Positions 51,375-59,540 of a stretch of DNA of 64,000 nt are shown in pieces (the stretch's first letter is position 1; the number at the start of each line of letters is the position of its first letter). The notes below the pieces were generated by a model. The model did not search any database. It saw nothing but the letters and a program-made list of their open reading frames with translations, and was not told the origin of the DNA. The position numbers were made by a program, and so were the translations under genes. Source of the DNA: Deltaproteobacteria bacterium (lineage in GTDB: Bacteria > Myxococcota_A > UBA9160 > JAJDAL01); the NCBI GenBank assembly GCA_029261875.1, contig JAJDAL010000024.1:399721-463720 (forward strand), given 5' to 3'.

Positions 51375-51949
51375 TCACGCTGACCAGATGCAGGTGTCGC
51401 GCTTCGGGAAGGGCACGCCGATGCGCGGCTCGGGATAGGTAGCAACCTGGGGGTTCGCCTTCGCGACGCCGACGAGGAGTTCGATCACGCGCCGTGCGGG
51501 CGTTCCGTATTCGACGCCGACGTCCACCTCGATGCGCCGGTTGGTGTCCGCGTAGGTCCAGTTCGTGATCGTGTCGGAGATAGGCATTCCGTTCGGAACG
51601 ATGACATCGGCCCCGTCGAACGTCCGGATCACGCTGGCACGGTCCCGATGTGTTTCATCGCCCCCCAGGCGTTGGGTAGCTGGACGGTGTCGCCCACCTG
51701 GATCGGGCGTTCGAATAGCATTGCGTTGGGGTAGGAGTCTGCTATCTCGGCGCAACGGCTACAGTCATCTACGTTGGGGTCGAGGCCATGGCGGCGCAGC
51801 CCTAACGGTGATTGGCGGTCCCGTGTTAAGGATTTGTCGCTCGTTCCACTGGGTGAAGCGCTATCCGGCCCTTGGCAGCTTGAGCCACCCTTCCCGCGAC
51901 CGCTTCCTTCCATCCGCAATCCGCCCGCGGCAACCCGTGGTAACGGCAC
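51375..51949 (-). pseudogene. MscS-type channel fragment with frameshift
   Basis: LFERPIQVGDTVQLPNAWGAMKHIGT in one frame, ASVIRTFDGADVIVPNGMPISDTITNWTYADTNRRIEVDVGVEYGT in another; break near 51637-51645. Confidence 0.75.
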
Positions 51950-52089
51950 TTATCCGTTCGAAGAAGGTGCTACTCCATGTCGACGGAATCATTCGACGGC
52001 GCAGTCGATCAAGGCCTCCAGGATGTCTGCCTGGGCCGGTCCCCCGCACGGGGATGCGGTCCCCGCGGAACCGCCGCCGGAGCCACATC

Positions 52090-52698
52090 GTGATCCATCC
52101 GGATACGAAACTCCGGTCAGCCGGGTCGATCGGTTTGGGCGTGTTCGCCACCCGAGACATTCCCAAAGGCACCATTGTTTGGGTTCTCGATAGCCTGGAT
52201 CAGCAGCTGGATGCATCGCGCGTCGCTTCGATCGGCGAGCCGATCGCGCCGATGATCCAGCGCTATGCCTACCAGAACTCTACGGGAAACTGGATCCTGT
52301 GCTGGGACCACGCCCGATTCATCAACCATTCCTGCCGCGCCAACGCCATCAGCACGGGCTGGGATTTCGATCTGGCGGTCGAGGACATCGCCGCGGGGAC
52401 TCAGATCACCAACGATTACGGCTGCCTGAATATCAACGATCCGTTCGAGTGTCTGTGTGGGGCCCCCGGTTGCCGAGGTGTGATCCGCGGCAGCGATTTC
52501 GACACGATGGCGGCCTATTGGGATGCTCGAGTGAGCGAGACTCTCGAGAAGACCCTCTCCGTCTCGCAACCTCTGTGGTCTCTCCTCCCGAACCCTCTCG
52601 AAGTGCAGCACACCGCCGCAACCGGGGGCCCCCCCCCTTCGATTCGTTTCCACCAGGTCAACAACGACCATCCGACCGAAACAGCGCAGCGGTTGTGA
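52090..52698 (+). CDS. SET-domain protein (lysine methyltransferase-like)
   Basis: GLGVFATRDIPKGTIVWVLD; RFINHSCRANA; ITNDYGCLNINDPFECLCGAPGCRGVI. Confidence 0.9.
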   Translation: MIHPDTKLRSAGSIGLGVFATRDIPKGTIVWVLDSLDQQLDASRVASIGEPIAPMIQRYAYQNSTGNWILCWDHARFINHSCRANAISTGWDFDLAVEDIAAGTQITNDYGCLNINDPFECLCGAPGCRGVIRGSDFDTMAAYWDARVSETLEKTLSVSQPLWSLLPNPLEVQHTAATGGPPPSIRFHQVNNDHPTETAQRL

Positions 52699-54269
52699 GC
52701 AAGCGGCAAGCGGACGCCTCTTCAGTGCGAGTTCGCCGGGCTCGCCGGGCCGATATCCCTGCCATCTACACCTGTCAGCGGGACGCCTACGAGACCTTCC
52801 CGGACGCAGCCCTGTGTGACGAACGCCAGTTCCGGATGCAGCTCAAGGCCTTTCCCGAAGGACAGTTCGTAGCGCTGTTGGGCGATCGGGTCGTGGGGTA
52901 TGCGACCACCTTGATCGTCAAGATGGACGACGAGTCCCCCTGGTATTCCTATGCCGAGATCACGGGGAACGGTAGCTTCAGTTCCCACGATCCCAGCGGC
53001 GACACGCTCTACGGAGCCGACATCGGTGTCCATCCCGACCTGCGGGGTAAGGGGGTTGCTGCCCGGCTCTACGACGTGCGCCGCGACCTCATGAAGCGCC
53101 TCAATCTCCGACGCATGGTCGCGGGCGGGCGGATTCCTGGCTATGCCGAACACGCCTCCAGCATGAGCGCCGAGGAGTACGTGCGCCGAGTAGTCTCGGG
53201 AAAGCTTCGGGATCCCGCCTTGAACGCGCACTTGAAAGCGGGGTACAAGGTACGCGGCGTTCACTCGGGTTACATCCGGGATCCGCAGAGCCTTGACTAC
53301 GCCACCTTCATCGAGATGAAGAACCCGGATTACCGCCGTACACGACGCCGTATCGCGGCGGCGCCGAGGCGTACGGTCCAGAAGGTGAGAATTTGCACCG
53401 CCCAGTACCGCATGCGTCACATCTCGTCCTGGGAAGAGTTCGAAAACCAGGTCAAGTTCTTCGTCTCGGCTGCGGAGACCTACCACAGTCACCTGCTCTT
53501 ATTTCCGGAGCTCTTCACCGCGCAGCTGTTTGCCACCATCGATCCCGAGACGCCTTCGGAGGAAGCAATCGCATGGCTGTCCGATCTCACGCCCCGGTAC
53601 CACGAGCTGTTCTACAAGCTCTCGAAAGAATCCGGACTGCTGATCGCCGCCGGTTCCCACCCCGTGCGATCGCCGACCGGAATTCGCAACGTCGCCCATC
53701 TGTTTTCGCCCAACGGGTCGCTGGTCACTCAGGAAAAACTCCATGTGACACCCAGCGAGCGGGAGGAGTATGGGATCGTTCAGGGCGAGGGATTACGGGT
53801 CTTCGACACGGCGTTGGGACGGATCGCGATTCTGGTCTGCTACGACGTGGAATTCCCTGAGCTGGCGCGATTGATGACACTCGCAGGTGCCGAGATTCTG
53901 CTGGTGCCCTTCAGTACCGACGAGCGCAGGTCCTACCTGCGCGTGAGATACTGTGCCCAGGCCCGCGCGGTGGAGAACTCGATCTACGTGGCTATCTCGG
54001 GAAATGTGGGCAACCTTCCGAGTGTCGAGAACTTCCTGATCAACTACGGCCAGGCTGCGATCTTCACACCGAGTGACTTCCCGTTTCCCACGGACGCGAT
54101 CGCATCGTCGGCTGAACCGAACACCGAAACCGTCGTGATTGCGGACGTCGACGTGGGAGCGCTGGAACAATTCCGCGATCTCGGGACCGTTCGTCCCCTG
54201 GCGGATCGACGTCCGGACGCGTATCGCCTGGAGTCCACGCCGCCGGTCGACCGAATCCGGTTATCCTAG
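52695..54269 (+). CDS. GNAT N-acetyltransferase fused to carbon-nitrogen hydrolase
   Basis: GTGA overlap; GADIGVHPDLRGKGVAARLYDVRR (GNAT); LLLFPELFTAQLF, EEYGIVQGEGLRVF, ILVCYDVEFPELARL (nitrilase E-K-C). Confidence 0.92.
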   Translation: MSKRQADASSVRVRRARRADIPAIYTCQRDAYETFPDAALCDERQFRMQLKAFPEGQFVALLGDRVVGYATTLIVKMDDESPWYSYAEITGNGSFSSHDPSGDTLYGADIGVHPDLRGKGVAARLYDVRRDLMKRLNLRRMVAGGRIPGYAEHASSMSAEEYVRRVVSGKLRDPALNAHLKAGYKVRGVHSGYIRDPQSLDYATFIEMKNPDYRRTRRRIAAAPRRTVQKVRICTAQYRMRHISSWEEFENQVKFFVSAAETYHSHLLLFPELFTAQLFATIDPETPSEEAIAWLSDLTPRYHELFYKLSKESGLLIAAGSHPVRSPTGIRNVAHLFSPNGSLVTQEKLHVTPSEREEYGIVQGEGLRVFDTALGRIAILVCYDVEFPELARLMTLAGAEILLVPFSTDERRSYLRVRYCAQARAVENSIYVAISGNVGNLPSVENFLINYGQAAIFTPSDFPFPTDAIASSAEPNTETVVIADVDVGALEQFRDLGTVRPLADRRPDAYRLESTPPVDRIRLS

Positions 54270-54311
54270 ATCGCCTGGAGGATGAAAGAATCTGCACACC
54301 ATGACCGATGA

Positions 54312-54959
54312 GTCCGCACCCTTTGGAAGCGTGGCGGGATCACGAGCCGCATCATCCGAGATCTGGGAGAGCTCTCATGGACTACCGACGGCGGCATCGA
54401 GGACGACCAGGGGAATCGGGTTCGCTGGGTATGGAAGAGCTGGGCCTGGGAGACGGCACTCGATCAGATCCGGGACGAGTGCGCTTCGAACGAGACCGAG
54501 CCAGCGCAACTGAGCGAAGGACACCGGGGCGCCATCCGTCTCGCGGACGTCCTATTGCGACCGGAGGTGATGGTCTTCGAGCCGCTCTGGACGCTGATCC
54601 CCAGCAACAAGGCCATCCTCCCCGTTCTCTGGTCGCTCTTTCCCGATCACCCCTACCTGCTCGACACCACTTTCGAGCTCACCGACACTTTGCGCGCCAA
54701 GGGTTTCGTGAAAAAACCGATCGTCGGAAGGTGTGGAAGAAACGTGAGCATCTTCGACTCGTCGGAGGGACTGATCGAAGCCACAGACGGTCTCTTCGGG
54801 GATCGCGACCAGATCTACCAGGAATTCTTCCCGCTGGCTCGCACCGGGGAGCTTTACAGCGCGGTTCGCGTCGATGAGTCGCGCGTCATCAACGCCGTCG
54901 CAGTCCGCGCCGTCCAACGCGTAGGGCGACACGTCCCGTCAATGCGAGCAAGCCGGTGA
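54312..54959 (+). pseudogene. Glutathionylspermidine synthase-like fragment, truncated at both ends
   Basis: VRWVWKSWAWETALDQIRDE...VMVFEPLWTLIPSNKAILPVLWSLFPDHPYLL...KKPIVGRCGRNVSIF; no start codon context and missing N-terminal half. Confidence 0.75.
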
Positions 54960-55050
54960 GTATCAAGAGCCGCGTACTCGGCTCCGGCACCACGAGCGCC
55001 TCGAACACGACGTGTTCGATTCCCTCTAGGGAGAACGCACCGTTCATCGG
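54889..55050 (-). pseudogene. Orphan PEP-CTERM sorting-signal tail
   Basis: EHVVFEALVVPEPSTRLLILTGLLALTGRVALRVGRRGLRRR at the C-terminus of minus ORF 54889..55398; upstream part does not look like a mature domain. Upper coordinate approximate. Confidence 0.55.
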
Positions 55051-55056
55051 TACCCA

Positions 55057-55308
55057 TTGAACAGGTTTCCGCTTGAAGGCGTTGGCCCCCTCGTGCATAT
55101 TCGCCGCATGGAGCCCAATGTGCCGGCGCGAGACCAACTGGAGGTGCTGCGCCGCATGACACCCGAGGAGCGCTACCGCGCTTCTCGAGACTTCTACTGG
55201 ACGTTGCGTCGACACAAGGGCGCGTTTCTTCGGAGTCTCCATCCCGACTGGGATGATGCACGGATCGAGGGCGAGGTCCGCCGGCTCTTTTCCAATGCCC
55301 GAACCTGA
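55057..55308 (+). CDS. Small helical protein, partner ORF of NTase-like gene
   Basis: EVLRRMTPEERYRASRDFYWTLRRHKGAFLRSLHPDWDDARIEGEVRRLF; overlaps the following NTase-like reading by ~14 nt. Confidence 0.7.
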   Translation: MNRFPLEGVGPLVHIRRMEPNVPARDQLEVLRRMTPEERYRASRDFYWTLRRHKGAFLRSLHPDWDDARIEGEVRRLFSNART

Positions 55309-55842
55309 CCTACTCGAACTCTTCGTCGCGCCACTCGAGATGATCGGGGTGAGGTACCTCGTGACCGGCTGCGACGCTCTATGGGGAGCCGCGCGCACGA
55401 CATCGATCTCGTCGTTGAACTCTCGGGAGCCGGCCGCGACGCGCTCCCGAGAGCATTTCCCGAGGCGGAGTTCTATCTACCGCCCCCGGAGGTGGTCCTC
55501 GTCGAGAGCAGTCGGGAGGGACGCGGCCATTTCAATATCATCCATTGCCCCTCGGGCCTAAAGGCCGACATCTATCTGGTCGGTGACGACGAACTGCACG
55601 CCTGGGCCTTCCGCAACGCGCGACACTATTCGGTTGGCAAGCTGGAAGTGCGCGTCGCCCCGCCCGAGTACGTCATCGTGCGCAAGCTCGAGTTCTACCG
55701 GGAGGGCGGTTCGCACAAACACCTGCGAGACATCCGCTCCATGCTGAGCCTCTCGGCCGAGCTGATCGATACGCCCGTTCTCGAAGACTGGGTACAAAGG
55801 CGAGGTCTGAACGAGCCCTGGGCGGAAGCACGAAACGCTTGA
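55295..55842 (+). pseudogene. NTase-like gene with two apparent frame breaks
   Basis: MPEPDLLELFVAPLEMIGVRYLVTG (frame 55295), YGEPR (frame 55380), HDIDLVVELSGAGRDALPRAFPEAEFY... (frame 55381). Confidence 0.7.
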
Positions 55843-56410
55843 GGATCCAATTACGACTTCGATTCAATGACGCGCCCAGCAAGACTCGCGAGCGAGCGGT
55901 GCTCGCGATGCGGACACGGCTTCCTCAACGCAGACGAGCCGGACGACGATTGGATGATTGAGTTCTACCCGGAGAAACCCGACGACTTCTATCTTTAGCT
56001 AAGCAACGACGCATCAATCGAGCTCTCATTCGCGATGTCGTGGGGAGAGCAGGATCAGTCAGGTGCTGCGTTCGAAAGAATCGGGTGCGACGAGACCTCC
56101 GAAGAGTACGACCCTGCATTGAATGCATGCTACTACTCGAACATCTGGATGTCGGACAGAGATTTTCCGCCGGTCCCGGGATTCAGGTCCGCGCACCTAA
56201 GACTATATAGTACGGAGCCCGCCGAATACTTTTTCCTTCTTGCTCCCGGCTCCGATTGACCGAATCAGCCGGGTGCTCCGCAACTTGCGAGCTTCCCTCA
56301 TGGCGCCTTCTTCGCAACGGCCGCGATGGCTTGGCCGGGAGTGAAGCCGGATAGTGGGGCTTTGCCCGGTGAGAACCAGGAAGATTGGCGCGCCTTCGCA
56401 AGCGCGAAGC

Positions 56411-56505
56411 GCGCGCAGCAACGGGCAAGGCCAGGGCCTTGCCTGGTCGCGGAGCCCGGCAGGCGGGCTTTGCCCGCCGATAACCGGAAAGGCACGCAAG
56501 CGCGA
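56411..56505. repeat. 95-bp repeat, copy A
   Basis: Matches 63906..64000 with one visible mismatch (A56420/G63915); contains GC-rich palindromes. Confidence 0.9.
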
Positions 56506-56623
56506 TAGCGCGCGCAGCAAGGCGGCGAGCCGAAAGCGAGCCAGTAAAGGTCGGCGTCGCCGACCGCACGGAGCCTTGCGTAGCCCAGCAGCCGGGCTTC
56601 GCCCGGCGTTACCTGGAAAGAAT

Positions 56624-56670
56624 TGGCGCGCCCAGCAAGACTCGAACTTGCGACCTCCAGGTCCGCAACG
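56624..56670 (-). other. tRNA 3'-half-like fragment (T-arm and CCA end)
   Basis: Minus strand: GGACCTGGAGGTCGCAAGTTCGAGTCTTGCTGGGCGCGCCA, with GCAAG/CTTGC T-stem and TTCGAGT loop; no matching 5' acceptor strand found. Confidence 0.6.
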
Positions 56671-56739
56671 TCTTTCGCGGACTTTCCACGCATATTCAGG
56701 GACGTCCAAGAGAGCCGACCTCGTATCGGTTTCACCGAG

Positions 56740-56810
56740 TTATCCATTCCGCGGACGTACGCGCCCGTGCGCTGTTGACCACAAATTTGGCTGCAACGTG
56801 GCTGTACTGC
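56740..56810. repeat. Diverged repeat shared with 47321..47391
   Basis: See 47321..47391. Confidence 0.6.
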
Positions 56811-56989
56811 AAGAAACAAGCGGAGGTTGCGGACTTACTTGGCGACGGTCCCGACAGGTCGTTTCGCCTTTGGAAAGAACGATCAGTGACCGAGGTTAGC
56901 AACGAGTAGCGCCTTCTTGGGTTCATACAAAAAGCGGGCGGGCGTCGCGTTGTGCGCGGCGCCCGCCCTTGGGTCGTGTGAGAGTCGGA

Positions 56990-59245
56990 TTAGTGCACCA
57001 GGTTGATGGTGTAGTCCACCTCCACTTCGCAGTGCTCGCCCTTCTGGTCGTTGCGGACCGTGAGGCTGCCCGAGGCAGCGAGCCCGCCGGTGTCCGCATT
57101 CAGCCAGTTGCTGCCCTGTCGCACGAACGTGACGGTGTCCTCACCGATCGGCCAAACCGAACTCGGCCGATCCCCCTGACAAGGCTTGGTCACGTTTCCA
57201 TCGAGCTCATCTACCTTGACGCTCAGCACGATGGGTCCCGAGTCGGACGCGGGTACGTCCAAGATCATCGAGTCGACGGGAACCTTCGCCCCAGCAGTCA
57301 AGCGTGTCGATTGGACCGCCGGAATCTCGCTAAGGACTTCGCCCCCTGCACTCATGCGCCAGCTGAACTCACCCGGCCCCTGATTCCGGTCGCAAGTTCC
57401 GACTACCTCGAGCCGGTCGAAGCTAATCTCGAGCGCCGGTGCGGGCTGTTCACCTTCCTCGGAATCATCGTCCCGAGACGAGCAGCCAGGGTCATCCGGG
57501 TAGTCGGCCAGTCCATCGCCATCGTTGTCGTAGCCATCGAGACAGGGTCCGGCCGGCGGAGGCCACACGGGCCCCGGATCGTTGGGGGGCTCATAGCCCT
57601 TGCAATCGTACTCATACAAGCAGTGGCAGTTGCCGTAGCCCGCAGCCTGGTGCTTGTCCGGCGTTTCGAACTTGAACTTGCCGACCGTTATCTCCCGGCG
57701 CTCGCCAGTAAAATCGGTGAACACCATCGAGTGGTTTTGCCCGAACTCCCTGGCCCACCAATCGCCCGCAGGCGTAGCCACATCATACCGTGCCCTCTGA
57801 CCACCGTTGTCGGGAACGACAGTGCACGAGGTCTTGGAGTCACACAGCGGCTCGCCATCGCGCAGCCAAACCACAGGTTCGGCGCCGTCGCGTCGGGTCA
57901 TCTGCTGGGGAGTCCGATTCAACACTTGGATTGTGGTTTCCATCTTGACCTGATTTCCATGGTACCCGTTGGGAGGGTAGAGCCTGGTATAACTAGGATC
58001 GTTCCCAATCCAGGATTTGCACTCGAACCGCATTGGCTCCAGGCTGGGCCAGGCGATACTCGTGAGGCCCAGCGGACGCTGTGGCACGGGCGGACATTCG
58101 CCCACGATGGCCGTCAAGCATTCGATTCCGGCCTCCTTGGCGTCTCTGCGATACTGGTCAAGATCCTCTGCGATCTGTCGGAACCGCGCATGATCCAAGG
58201 ACGAAACTGCGGCACCCCACAAATCGGCGTCGAGTCGAATATTGACGGCTCGACCGTGGTCACGATCCGCTTGCCAGTAGGCATCCAGAAGTTCCCCGAG
58301 CTCGACGTCGTTGTTCAGGAAGGCTAGTTGCTCCGGCGGCGGCAAGTTCGTCACGTCGCTCGTGTTCTTCAGCGTGATATTTCCCAGCACTGCCTTGTCC
58401 CACTCGATACTGTCGGCGTGATTACGAAGTAGCGCCTTGATCTGGTGAAGGTCCTCGACGGCGACGAAGTCGTCGAGCGTATCCGGGTCTCCCCCCATCA
58501 AAACGTAGTGAACCTCGACTTCCTGAGAATTGAGTTCCTTTACGGCTTTGTCATATTTTTCTTGGTCGAACCCAATTGAGCCCGGACCGTGATCGACTGC
58601 GATTTTCAGGCTCTGTTTCACTTCATCGACCGTACTCAGAGTTTTGATCCTGATCGAAACGATCGCATTGGCGGTTGCGTAAGTCTGAAGCTCGCGAACG
58701 AACTGTCCGCCACACTTTTCGTAGAACCGGTCTGGATGGTTCTGGTGGAGCCCCTCGAGTTCCTCGCCCCTTTGACTGAGCCCGACGTTGGTCGCCTTTG
58801 CGGGAAGGAAATCCATCCGCCAAGACATCACGTAGGTGATCTCTCGACTGGACATTCGCTTGCTGGCGCTCTTCATTCGGTTGAAACTTCCCTTGATGCT
58901 TCCCGAGACCCAGCTCGCCTTCGCCCAGGCATCCACTGAGGTGTTGGTCTGAGAAATGAGAGACCGGAAGGAGGACGCATAGTCAGCGTCGTAGTGGAAC
59001 GATGCCCCGTCCGCGGGCGGGACGATGTCACTGGTGAAGCAATCATTGGCAGCAATCTCGCTCTTTTCCGGATCGAAACCGTCTGCCAGACTGAGCCAGC
59101 CGTGCACCGCCCAGTCCGTATCCAGGCTCGCTCCCGAAGCGGGAAACGCGATGGGCCCGAAGGCTGTCACCAGTGTCAGAATGACGGCAACACGTCGGAG
59201 CGTTGAGAAACTCGAACTGAAGTTCTTTCGGTTACTGAACCGCAT
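56990..59245 (-). CDS. Large secreted protein, possibly MACPF-like
   Basis: Signal peptide; SWVSGSIKGSFNRMKSASKRMSSREITYVMSWRMDF...FYEKCGGQFVRELQTYATANAIVSIRI recalls MACPF-type cores; Cys-rich and Ca-binding-like linker (GYDNDGDGLADYPDDPGC). Confidence 0.65.
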   Translation of the reverse strand: MRFSNRKNFSSSFSTLRRVAVILTLVTAFGPIAFPASGASLDTDWAVHGWLSLADGFDPEKSEIAANDCFTSDIVPPADGASFHYDADYASSFRSLISQTNTSVDAWAKASWVSGSIKGSFNRMKSASKRMSSREITYVMSWRMDFLPAKATNVGLSQRGEELEGLHQNHPDRFYEKCGGQFVRELQTYATANAIVSIRIKTLSTVDEVKQSLKIAVDHGPGSIGFDQEKYDKAVKELNSQEVEVHYVLMGGDPDTLDDFVAVEDLHQIKALLRNHADSIEWDKAVLGNITLKNTSDVTNLPPPEQLAFLNNDVELGELLDAYWQADRDHGRAVNIRLDADLWGAAVSSLDHARFRQIAEDLDQYRRDAKEAGIECLTAIVGECPPVPQRPLGLTSIAWPSLEPMRFECKSWIGNDPSYTRLYPPNGYHGNQVKMETTIQVLNRTPQQMTRRDGAEPVVWLRDGEPLCDSKTSCTVVPDNGGQRARYDVATPAGDWWAREFGQNHSMVFTDFTGERREITVGKFKFETPDKHQAAGYGNCHCLYEYDCKGYEPPNDPGPVWPPPAGPCLDGYDNDGDGLADYPDDPGCSSRDDDSEEGEQPAPALEISFDRLEVVGTCDRNQGPGEFSWRMSAGGEVLSEIPAVQSTRLTAGAKVPVDSMILDVPASDSGPIVLSVKVDELDGNVTKPCQGDRPSSVWPIGEDTVTFVRQGSNWLNADTGGLAASGSLTVRNDQKGEHCEVEVDYTINLVH

Positions 59246-59435
59246 TGTGGTTCCCCTTGAGTGCCCCACATGATTTTGGAGTGGCCCGTGTAGGGCACCG
59301 CGTACCACCCATTTTCTCGCCGCCGGTCACCGCCTTCTTCTGCTCCGTACGACAAAGGCGAGACTACGCGGCGACGCCTCCGCTCGAATCGGACGGCTCG
59401 CGTAGGCGAGGGGGCGGGATGGCCTAACCCGAGTC

Positions 59436-59463
59436 CTGCGGATCCGCATAGGCGGATCCGCAG
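59436..59463. promoter_or_regulatory. Perfect inverted repeat CTGCGGATCCGC-ATAG-GCGGATCCGCAG
   Basis: 12-bp arms, 4-nt spacer, in a divergent intergenic region. Confidence 0.7.
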
Positions 59464-59540
59464 AGGCCAAGCCCCCCCCAACTCTTTTAGAGTTGAATGT
59501 GCAGGCAGACAGCCCCGAGAATGAGGCGCGGAACAGCAGA

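Noticed and set aside
56624-56710. Complete tRNA gene on the minus strand
   Set aside because: T-arm and CCA end are present but I found no complementary 5' acceptor strand (CGCGCCC) or D-arm within 90 nt.
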